Source of the DNA: an uncultured Acidobacteriota bacterium
GTDB taxonomy: Bacteria > Acidobacteriota > CAIWXX01
Length of the DNA: 64,000 nt
Direction: 5' to 3'
NCBI GenBank assembly: GCA_903916735.1
Contig: CAIWXX010000053.1
Coordinates: forward strand, 152,260-216,259
Shown: one piece after another, positions 9,763-16,534 of the stretch
Layout of the letters: each line of letters starts with the position of its first letter
Numbering within the stretch: the stretch's first letter is position 1
Translations under genes and position numbers: made by a program
The notes under the pieces: generated by a model
Database searches by the model: none
The model's input: only the letters and a program-made list of their open reading frames with translations
Told to the model about the DNA's origin: nothing

Positions 9763-10938
9763 TTATCGGCTAGGCGGCATCGGCTGGCTGTCCTGGATGA
9801 TCACCGGCGTGCCGTTTCGATAAGCAGCGAGGAAAATCGACTTGTCTTCCAGTTCGCCCCGGCTGTCGAACTTGTAACGGCCGTTGGCGCCTTCCCAGGG
9901 TTTCATGTACCGGATGGCATAGACCAGATCGAGAGGATTGCGGGAACCGGTGAATTGGACCGCTTTCGCCAGGATATGCAAGGCGTCGTATCCTTGCGCG
10001 GCCCACGTATCGGGGTCCCTCCCATACCGAGCCCGGAACTTGCGGACGAACGTTTGGTTTTCGGGGCTCGGCGAATTCACGTTGTAGAAATCCAAGTACA
10101 TCGCGTCCTCCAACGCCCGCCCGGCCCTCTCGCGCATCTCCGGTGTGTCGCTGAAAGCCCCAATGATGGGCGTCTTGAGGCCGACCCCCCGTGCTACCCG
10201 CAGGAAGTCTCCCGCCCAGGGTTCCAATCCCGCAAAGAAGATGAAGTCGGCGTCGACACTCTTCATTTCGTTGACCGGCAACCGGAAGTCCTGGCGTCCG
10301 AGGGGGTAGGACACCTGATAGACCAGTTGCGTGTCCAGGGCATCCATCGCTACACGGAACTGATAGGCCAAGTCCTCCCCGTAGGCGTCCTCTTCCCAGA
10401 TAACCGCGAATTTCCGGTATCCGCGGTCAACTGACAACTTCGCCAGCGCGCACGCGATCTTGTCGCTGGGGAGGATCGTGCGAACGATGTATTGATTCCC
10501 GCGTCCAGTCATGGCGGTGTTATTGGCGCCGACGATGAGATGCAGCAACCGGCTGCACTCGTACATCCCCGAAGCCTTGATGGCTTCGCCGTCGAAGTAG
10601 TAGCCGAGCACCGCGCTCATGTCAGGGGTCTCGGAGAATTCGATGGCGATTTGCTTCGATTTTTCCCAGTCGAAACCGGAATCCCGCAGGACGAGGCGGA
10701 CCGCCATACCACCGGCCAGGCCGCCGGCATTGATTTCTTCATTCGCCAGTTGAAGGCCGCCAGCCATCCCGTCCTGGTTCACAGCAAAGGGCCAGCAAAC
10801 CCCCACCAGAATCTCCTTCGACGGACGGCTACAAGCCTGGAATCTCAGTTCTCCCATCCGATCGAAAGACCGCCATTGGGGTGCCAGGAGGAGCCACAGC
10901 AATCCGGCTGACAACGCCAAGAGGAGCAGTTTTTTAAT
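9763..10938 (-). CDS. Membrane-anchored periplasmic Leu/Ile/Val-binding-like ligand-binding protein
   Basis: Resembles the branched-chain amino-acid / amide binding family (periplasmic type I fold). Signs are the N-terminal strand EILVGVCWPF, then QDGMAGGLQLANEEINAGG, ILPSDKIACALAKL and YDALHILAKAVQ. Length (about 391 aa) fits the family. The first ATG- or GTG-like start is absent: the likely start is an ATT at 10938, giving a clean N-terminus (M)KKLLLLALSAGLLWLLLAP preceded by AAGGA at suitable spacing inside the end of the SPFH gene. The alternative is TTG at 10920, which would clip the positively charged part of the signal. There is no lipobox next to the hydrophobic stretch, so it is probably tethered by an uncleaved segment. 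No ABC importer permease is nearby, so a role in sensing or handing over the exported product, rather than nutrient uptake, is my inference from context. Confidence 0.85.
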   Translation of the reverse strand: MKKLLLLALSAGLLWLLLAPQWRSFDRMGELRFQACSRPSKEILVGVCWPFAVNQDGMAGGLQLANEEINAGGLAGGMAVRLVLRDSGFDWEKSKQIAIEFSETPDMSAVLGYYFDGEAIKASGMYECSRLLHLIVGANNTAMTGRGNQYIVRTILPSDKIACALAKLSVDRGYRKFAVIWEEDAYGEDLAYQFRVAMDALDTQLVYQVSYPLGRQDFRLPVNEMKSVDADFIFFAGLEPWAGDFLRVARGVGLKTPIIGAFSDTPEMRERAGRALEDAMYLDFYNVNSPSPENQTFVRKFRARYGRDPDTWAAQGYDALHILAKAVQFTGSRNPLDLVYAIRYMKPWEGANGRYKFDSRGELEDKSIFLAAYRNGTPVIIQDSQPMPPSR

Positions 10939-10941
10939 GTC

Positions 10942-11808
10942 TCAATCCTTCCCAAGGATGAGTGGCAGGCCGTTCTTGCCCGAACCGACCACCACGACTT
11001 TGGCATTCGGCGACTTGGCCAGGTCCATGGTTGCCTGGATCCCGTACCAAGAAAGCACGGAGGGGGTGAGGCTGCTGTTGATCGTGTCGTTGTAAACCCT
11101 TATGCCCTCGGATTCGATGCGCTTGCGGTCGGCTTCCTTAGCGGCTATCGATATCCGGTATACGTACTCTCCGTCAAGCTGCTGCTGGGCCATTTTGACC
11201 TCGATGGCCTCGGAGATCCGCGTGGGCAGCGTGATGCTCTCGATGAGCACATCGTCCAGAGCCAAAAACCGCGCCTCCATGCGAGTCTTCGAGAGCATGC
11301 TTACGCGCTCCTGGATGGCCTTCTGCGTGGTGTAAATCTCCTCGGGCTTGTACTGTCCGAACACAATCCGCATCACCGACCGCACCTCCGGACGCACCAC
11401 CACGTTCACGAAGTCCGGTCCCACGCGTTGGTGCAGCAGTGGCAGGGTATCTTTGTCGATGTAATAGCGCGTCGAGTACCGCACCCGAACCGTGAGACCG
11501 TCCACGGTCAGGACGTCAAGCGTGTCGGGGAACTGCTGCTTGCGGACATTGTAGATGTACATCTCGTTGATTGGCAGGATCAGGTGCAGGCCCTCGCGGT
11601 ACACCGTATCGATCTGAGTGCCGCCACCCAGGCGCCGCCACAGCACGCCCAGTTCCCCGGGATGGATCGAGATCACGATCCGGTCAAAGAAGAAGATCAC
11701 AAACATGCCCAGCAGGAAGAACAACAGGATCAAGTAGGGTGCCTGTCGCCTTACGAAAGCCTTACCGCGCCGATATCGAGCGGTAGCCCATTCACGGATC
11801 GTTTTCAT
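10942..11808 (-). CDS. SPFH / band-7 (prohibitin, HflC-like) membrane protein
   Basis: 288 aa. A basic N-terminus is followed by one transmembrane segment at about residues 25-44, then the SPFH core (ISIHPGELGVLWRRLGGGT; LTVRVRYSTRYYID) and a charged helix (IAAKEADRKRIESEGIR) typical of the coiled part of HflC and prohibitins. Family members form large ring or cage assemblies that organise membrane proteins. With an HflC-like topology the SPFH domain would face the periplasm; I cannot prove orientation. The gene starts 3 nt after the exporter and its stop is 3 nt before the likely start of the binding-protein gene, so the set is almost certainly one transcript. I do not call it hflC: its place beside an exporter and an NRPS suggests a dedicated role. 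Confidence 0.9.
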   Translation of the reverse strand: MKTIREWATARYRRGKAFVRRQAPYLILLFFLLGMFVIFFFDRIVISIHPGELGVLWRRLGGGTQIDTVYREGLHLILPINEMYIYNVRKQQFPDTLDVLTVDGLTVRVRYSTRYYIDKDTLPLLHQRVGPDFVNVVVRPEVRSVMRIVFGQYKPEEIYTTQKAIQERVSMLSKTRMEARFLALDDVLIESITLPTRISEAIEVKMAQQQLDGEYVYRISIAAKEADRKRIESEGIRVYNDTINSSLTPSVLSWYGIQATMDLAKSPNAKVVVVGSGKNGLPLILGKD

Positions 11809-11811
11809 TGT

Positions 11812-13530
11812 TCATGCCCCTTGTTCGGTAGGCGGCTTGCCGGTGCGCCTGGATGGATGCTTTCGCGGCTTGGGCGGCTTCCCGTTCCGCGAGAGGCCGT
11901 TGAGTTTGCCGTAGTCCATCTCGACCACCCGGTCGGCGACGTGGAAATAGCGGTCGTCATGCGTGACCACCACCACCGTCTTGCCCGCACCCTTCAGTTC
12001 CGGCAGCAGCGTTTCGTAGAAGTAGCCGCGAAAACGCGGATCCTGGTCCGCCGCCACTTCGTCGAAAACATAGACTGGCTTGTCTTCCAGATAGGACACC
12101 ACCAGGGCCAGACGCTTGCGCTGTCCGGTCGACAGGAGGATGTTTGAAAAGCGCCCGTCCCGGAAGGCCGTTTTTTTGGAAATCTCCATCCGCCGCAGCA
12201 TCTCGTCCACGCGCTCCGGCGCAATGTCCCGCAACCCATGGAGTTTGTCGAACAGATGAAAGTCGGAGAAGATCGCCGAGAACAGGTTCCGGTACGATTG
12301 CACGTTGGCCGCCACGATTTCTGAACCATCCACCCGAATGCACCCCTGCATGGGCTGATACAATGCCGTGAACAGCTTCAGCAGCGTAGTCTTGCCGCTT
12401 CCATTGCCCCCGGCCAGGAACAGGATCTCTCCGCGGCGAACTTCCCAGTCAATGGGTCCGACCTGGAAACTGGCACTGCCATCGGGGGCTTTATAGGTGA
12501 AGCATAGGCCTTCGAACCGGATGGCCTGGAAGTCCTGCATGCCGTCCAACGGCGCTTCCTCGCCATTAGCCGAGCGGGCCAGCGCCAGGTCCAGCTCGGC
12601 TTCCAGGCGCCACAGGTTGTCCACCGTCACGTGCACCTGCGAAAGCACCGGGATCATTATGACCACGTTGCTCAGCGGACCCATCAGAAAAAGAACAGCG
12701 GCCACGATCTTGGTAACAGAGCCGGAAAAGGTTGGCGATGTCACAGGCAGGATAAAGACGATCGCACCAACCAGAACCAGGAAAAACGATTCCACAAATA
12801 CGACGTTGTTCGAGAATTGCAGCATCACACGAACACGCGCGTCCCGGCCCCGGGTGACGGCCGTTCCGAACTCCTCGAACACGTCATCGCTCTTCAACCG
12901 GTTGATGCGGAGTTCCTTGAAGCCCCTCAGAAGTCCCGTCAAAGACGTGAACAGGTCGTCCTCGCAACGCGAAGCTTCCTGCAACCCGTCGTTATAGCAC
13001 TTCCGGTCCCTCAGATATATCCCGACTCCGCCGCCGATCATGGCCACGCAAAGCAGCGCTGCTACGGGTGACACCACGGCGATGTATGCCAACGTGAAAA
13101 TCACCATCAACGATGACTGCGCCGCGCTGAACAGCGGTCGCGCCGCCTGCGCGATGGCGGCCGTTTCACGGCTGATCCGGGCGTGGATGTCGGCTTCCCC
13201 GATGGATTCCAGCGCCAGCAGGTCCGAGTGGCGGATCTTGTCCGCCAATCGCACCCGTACAGTCCGGATGGCTTCCTCCGCGATCCGGCTGGATTCATAC
13301 AGGATGTAACGCAAGGCATAGGCGAACAGGCCCAGCGACAGCGTGAACAGCAGGAAATGCACCCAGCGCGGTCCGCCATGGCCAATCGACTCCACCGCCG
13401 CATTGATCACCGCCAGGATCAGGGCGTTAGCGGTACCGGAAGCCGCAGTCATCACGAACAGCTTCCGATCCAGCGCATGAGTCTCCATCTGCAGGAACTC
13501 GATAATCTGTAGACGCAATGCAAACTTCAT
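11812..13530 (-). CDS. Cyclic-peptide-type ABC exporter (SyrD/PvdE/YojI-like), fused membrane and ATPase domains
   Basis: 572 aa. The N-terminal half carries about six hydrophobic helices. The C-terminal ATPase has a Walker A (GGNGSGKTT, about residue 372), signature LSTGQRKRLAL (about 464) and Walker B VFDEVAADQDPRFR (about 486), then the switch histidine in VVVVTHDDRYF. LSTGQRKR and DE-AADQDP are characteristic of the family exporting pyoverdine precursor, syringomycin and microcin-like peptides. It probably exports the product of the synthase encoded three genes downstream, as a homodimer in the inner membrane. ATG 13530 is chosen because it leaves a natural N-terminus (KFALRLQIIEFLQ); no strong ribosome site is present. 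Last residues (KPPKPRKHPSRR) are unusually basic. Confidence 0.93.
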   Translation of the reverse strand: MKFALRLQIIEFLQMETHALDRKLFVMTAASGTANALILAVINAAVESIGHGGPRWVHFLLFTLSLGLFAYALRYILYESSRIAEEAIRTVRVRLADKIRHSDLLALESIGEADIHARISRETAAIAQAARPLFSAAQSSLMVIFTLAYIAVVSPVAALLCVAMIGGGVGIYLRDRKCYNDGLQEASRCEDDLFTSLTGLLRGFKELRINRLKSDDVFEEFGTAVTRGRDARVRVMLQFSNNVVFVESFFLVLVGAIVFILPVTSPTFSGSVTKIVAAVLFLMGPLSNVVIMIPVLSQVHVTVDNLWRLEAELDLALARSANGEEAPLDGMQDFQAIRFEGLCFTYKAPDGSASFQVGPIDWEVRRGEILFLAGGNGSGKTTLLKLFTALYQPMQGCIRVDGSEIVAANVQSYRNLFSAIFSDFHLFDKLHGLRDIAPERVDEMLRRMEISKKTAFRDGRFSNILLSTGQRKRLALVVSYLEDKPVYVFDEVAADQDPRFRGYFYETLLPELKGAGKTVVVVTHDDRYFHVADRVVEMDYGKLNGLSRNGKPPKPRKHPSRRTGKPPTEQGA

Positions 13531-13550
13531 GCTAAGTCCGGCGAAAATAA

Positions 13551-13567
13551 AGGGAAAAAGGTTCCCT
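13551..13567 (-). terminator. Weak hairpin with T-rich tail between small membrane gene and exporter
   Basis: AGGGAA, five bases, TTCCCT, read on the minus strand and followed by TTATTTTC. The stem is only 6 bp, so it may attenuate rather than stop transcription from the DUF697-like gene into the exporter operon. It could equally be chance. Confidence 0.35.
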
Positions 13568-13590
13568 AACCTGGCCCTGGGCGCCGGGTA

Positions 13591-13755
13591 TCAGACCTTT
13601 CGCGACGTTGAAAAATACAGAAACAGCAGGCTGATGACAGGGGTGAAGATGAAAGAGCAGAAAAAAAAGCCCCAAAAACCGATCCGCCGATTCCGTCCCA
13701 CGATTCCCGCCACCAGGCATAACGCCAGGTATCCAAGTGCAAGTTCAAGCCCCAT
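13591..13755 (-). CDS. Small hydrophobic membrane protein, 54 aa
   Basis: Starts with MGLELALGYLALCLVAGIVG, has a short basic loop GRNRRIGFW, then a second hydrophobic stretch ending YFSTSRKV. This two-helix hairpin with a glycine/arginine turn is a common architecture for small inner-membrane proteins. The ATG at 13755 overlaps the last 11 bases of the DUF697-like gene, which suggests translational coupling; no strong ribosome site of its own is visible. Competing frames in the same stretch give arginine- and serine-rich nonsense. Function unknown; it is the last gene before the exporter. Confidence 0.7.
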   Translation of the reverse strand: MGLELALGYLALCLVAGIVGRNRRIGFWGFFFCSFIFTPVISLLFLYFSTSRKV

Positions 13756-14314
13756 TGGAATTTATTGGGCCTTCAGCTTTATTTTCCTTCTCCATTGTCG
13801 CGGCCATCTTTCGGCCTTCCTCGAACAGCTTCTGGAAATGATCCTTGACTTCCGCCGGAGAAAAGTTAAGGAATGTGCCACCGGACTCGAAATGCTGGAT
13901 GAACACTTTGCCCAGCGCCCAAGCCGATGCTCCACAGAACAGCGCCATCGAGGGTGCTCCTACCAGGAGGCCCACCACTGGAACCGCCTTCAACAGGCTG
14001 CCGACCAAGCCGAACGACATCGAGCTCGGGACAATGTAACAGATCAAGGCACCGACCACCGCCTTGCCGCGGTCTTCCTGAAACGGGACGTTGTAGATCT
14101 TCGAGATCTCGGCAATCATCTTCAGTTGAACGCCCGAAACCGCGACCAGATCCACGAACGGGACCGGGATCAGGCCGGCTCCCATGGACCACCACATATG
14201 GTTCTTGACTGTCTTAAGGGCTTTCTTTTCTCTTTCAATCAAGGCATTTCCCTCCTTCTGCCCGTCGACAGGACGTTCACGCTCAATTACAGGAATCGTT
14301 GTTTTTTTGGTCAT
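13745..14314 (-). CDS. DUF697-like (YcjF-type) membrane protein
   Basis: 189 aa from ATG 14314, chosen because GGAGG lies 5 nt upstream; a longer frame starting at 14398 would begin inside the promoter. After a charged N-terminus come MWWSMGAGLIPVPFVDLVAV, a cytosolic stretch (LKMIAEISKIYNVPF), and a glycine/alanine-rich hydrophobic region (VGALICYIVPS... VPVVGLLVGAPSMALFCG). The GAGLIPVPFVD pattern is typical of the DUF697 family, known from proteins associated with GTPases and tellurite or stress functions. The C-terminus is charged and acidic. Role next to the biosynthetic locus is unknown; it may only share a boundary. Membrane location is well supported, function is not. Confidence 0.8.
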   Translation of the reverse strand: MTKKTTIPVIERERPVDGQKEGNALIEREKKALKTVKNHMWWSMGAGLIPVPFVDLVAVSGVQLKMIAEISKIYNVPFQEDRGKAVVGALICYIVPSSMSFGLVGSLLKAVPVVGLLVGAPSMALFCGASAWALGKVFIQHFESGGTFLNFSPAEVKDHFQKLFEEGRKMAATMEKENKAEGPINSNGA

Positions 14315-14369
14315 CATTTCCTCCGCATAACTCTTAATAACAATTGATATCAACCTCACCCATGCTTGC

Positions 14370-14398
14370 ATTTTAAGGGTTATTATTTGCAATGTCAA
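14370..14398 (-). promoter_or_regulatory. Strong sigma-70-type promoter for the DUF697-like gene
   Basis: TTGACA at 14398-14393, 17-base spacer, TAAAAT at 14375-14370, on the minus strand. Predicted transcript start lies near 14362, giving a leader of roughly 50 nt before ATG 14314. It is the only near-consensus promoter I see upstream of the biosynthetic genes and may drive the whole minus-strand run. Confidence 0.75.
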
Positions 14399-14606
14399 TA
14401 ATCGGTAGGAGGAAATTGCGATTCAGAGACACCGGGACCTTGCGCCATGCCTGAGCGCATCGAACCGTTGCCGAAGTGGGGTTGGCCAGACAGCGTTGCG
14501 CGATTGTTCTGTTGGGAAGGAATTGACGCCTGAGGAGCGCCCACTTGAGTTGGTGAACTGATTGTAAGGATTCTGTGGTTGTCTGGTAGGTGCAGTGAGA
14601 ATGACG

Positions 14607-14855
14607 TCATTTGGCCTTGTTGAGAGAGAGGGAGGTCCACAGAGGGGAAACGCCGGGTGCCCGGGCGAATGAAGCGAATTCAGGAATGGTGAGAAGGCAG
14701 AATTTCTGTTTGTGGTAGACAGCGACGACGGGGATGGTTGGGCTCAATCGACGGAGAATCTGCAGGCGGGTTTGTCGAGTTAGATTTTTTTACTTGCGGA
14801 AGAGGAAGGCCTGGAGAAGGGTGTAGCTGAGGAGGACGAAAATCACATGGGTGCG
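14607..14855 (-). pseudogene. Decayed DDE-type transposase, C-terminal remnant
   Basis: Translating the minus strand gives THVIFVLLSYTLLQAFLFRK, a stop, then NLTRQTRLQILRRLSPT and VVAVYHKQKFCLLTIPEFAS. The pattern of a hydrophobic stretch, TRxxxLRRL and a V-YxxQxF-LL ending is that of the C-terminal part of several IS transposases with a DDE fold. The internal stop and lack of any N-terminal DDE region show it is dead. The exact IS family cannot be assigned by eye. Upstream, 14856-15105, I recognise nothing. Confidence 0.55.
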
Positions 14856-15105
14856 ACTCTTCTGGAGTTATTGAGAGTTCCCGACATGTTCCAAAAGAGC
14901 CTCACCCATTTGATTTGCTCCAGCTCTTTCTGGAAGCACCTCAAATTCCACCACTGCTTTTTCCAGTCGTCCTCCGCTCCGCCGTGCCGAGAACTCTATG
15001 TCGAACATGCTTCTATGCACAAATCGAGGAATTAGAGACAGGGCCAATCCGCGATCCGGAAGTTTTCCACAGATCGTTTTCCCCCCCGGACCCCCCACTT
15101 CTTCA

Positions 15106-15420
15106 TTACATCGAAATCCCGAATAAAAACCCGGACTTTATACATACCATTTGGGGGTCGGAGCGCTCATGAACCGTGAGATAGGTGATCATCTGATGAC
15201 GGAAAATGCGGGGGCGAACGTTTTGCGAGATTCCCGCTTCGTTGCGATACTCCTGGACGATCTGCTGTATTCTGCCTGGAGTGAACAGCCCGAAGCGACT
15301 GGTTTCGAAGAGGAACCGATTCTTTGGATTTGCTTCCAGGTGAGTTTCGAACACGAGACGGAAGCTCTCAGGGAAGAGGATGTATCTTCCGATTGCAAAT
15401 TCCGCACCTATCCGCCTGAA
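15106..15420 (-). pseudogene. Decayed tyrosine recombinase (phage integrase family) fragment
   Basis: The frame contains RFLFETSRFGLFTPGRIQQI, then VQEYRNEAGISQ and RPRIFRHQMITYLT. This matches the box II region of tyrosine recombinases, where HLFRHxLLTYL carries the conserved arginine and histidine. The N-terminal core-binding domain, the HxGH half and the catalytic tyrosine are absent: the similarity fades into unrelated residues after YLT. The upstream end abuts, in antisense, the Tn3 transposase remnant, as in Tn3-family elements that carry a TnpI-like recombinase; that link is an inference. Confidence 0.65.
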
Positions 15421-15457
15421 GAGAGAGATTTCAACGAATCGCGTCGAGGACCAGAAG

Positions 15458-15682
15458 ATAACAATGCTGGCACTGCACCTGTTGCAGGTATGCTTGGCAT
15501 ACATCAACACGCTCATGATCCAGCGTATCCTCACCGAGCCGGGTTGGACGGGCCGAATCACAGCGGAAGATCAGAGATCGCTGACACCATTGGTCTGGGG
15601 ACATGTTACCCCATATGGCTTGTTTCGCCCGGATATGAATAAGCGGCTGGCGATCGAACGAGACGAAGAGGCGGCAATCTAG
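15458..15682 (+). pseudogene. Tn3-family transposase (TnpA), C-terminal fragment
   Basis: About 75 residues: [20 protein letters not shown], then [20 protein letters not shown] and [18 protein letters not shown]. This is the highly conserved C-terminus of Tn3-family transposases ([17 protein letters not shown]... LTPLxWxHVNPYG). The remaining 900 or so residues, including the DDE triad, are missing, so the element cannot move by its own transposase. The stop at 15680-15682 is in a natural place. The sequence about 30-45 bases further on (GGGGTTACCCC) could be part of the old terminal repeat. Confidence 0.85.
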
Positions 15683-15794
15683 GCCGCTACTTTGCGGCTG
15701 GTGACACGAGTGTTGGGGTTACCCCATAAAGGCGTCGCAGCATCCTCGTCGGCCGATCGATCAGGCAATCCAGAAACTCAAAATGTCAACCCTC

Positions 15795-16163
15795 TCAGTA
15801 ACCAAGCTCTTTGAGACGCATGTCGGTGATGCCAAAATGGTGCGCAATTTCATGGATGACCGTGCGGCGGATTTCAACAATCATACGTTCGGCAGATTCG
15901 CAATGGTCTTCGATCGGCCATTGAAAGATGGTGATTTTATCCGGGAGCACAAGCCCGTAGCGCGAGTCACGTTGCGTCAGTGGAACACCCTGGTAGAGCC
16001 CGAAGAGAGTGTCTTCATCGGGGTCGTAGCCGAGCGCCTCGACGATCTCAGGATTCGGTTCATCCTCGACCACGATCTCGACATTATCGAGCTTATCCAA
16101 AAACTCGTCTGGGATGCCGGCAACGGCCTCGGCCACCAACTTCTGAAACTCGCGACGGTTCAT
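15795..16163 (-). CDS. Zincin-like metallopeptidase (PF06262-type)
   Basis: 122 aa from ATG 16163. N-terminal MNRREFQKLVAEAVAGIPDE and LDNVEIVVEDEP are typical of this small metallopeptidase family; LFGLYQGVPLTQRDSRYG and LPDKITIFQWPIE form its middle. The zinc site is HEIAHHFGI near residue 108. Family members are soluble, about 120 aa, of unknown substrate. A longer frame upstream to 16262 gives an atypical N-terminus and I reject it. No obvious ribosome site. It lies just outside the mobile-element debris, so it may be the first native gene past the island. Confidence 0.88.
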   Translation of the reverse strand: MNRREFQKLVAEAVAGIPDEFLDKLDNVEIVVEDEPNPEIVEALGYDPDEDTLFGLYQGVPLTQRDSRYGLVLPDKITIFQWPIEDHCESAERMIVEIRRTVIHEIAHHFGITDMRLKELGY

Positions 16164-16534
16164 ATTAGCAATGCCATGCGACGAAAGAAATCGAGCGATC
16201 AAAAATATGGTGCATGATTCGTGAAACGGCCGGAAGAGAGAGCATCGCAGAAATCGTATCACCGATGAAAATGAGATCGTATTTATCCGTCATCAATGGG
16301 ACACCCTTATTTGTCAAGAACCGGTGCTATCCCCGGGGAAAAAATCAGTGAACGATCCATCCTCTGTCCGGCGAGACGATAGGCCTCCTGCCTGCTCTCA
16401 GTCTGGAAATTCCGACTTAATCTTGTGCGCATTTTCAGGAGGGTTATATCCTATCCTGTTTCTCACTATCAGTCACTGGGATAGGCGTATCAGGGCTTCG
16501 AGGCACTCTGGATCCGAATGCTATTTTGAAAATA
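16164..16534. other. Intergenic region with a 7-bp inverted repeat
   Basis: No gene recognised between the divergent zincin and membrane-protein genes. CCTATCC at 16450-16456 and GGATAGG at 16479-16485 could pair around a 22-base loop just upstream of the membrane-protein start. The loop is large and there is no T-tract; an operator or chance are both possible. Confidence 0.3.

Noticed and set aside
14315-14398. Upstream extension of the DUF697-like gene to 14398
   Set aside because: It would begin within the -35 box, and GGAGG marks ATG 14314.
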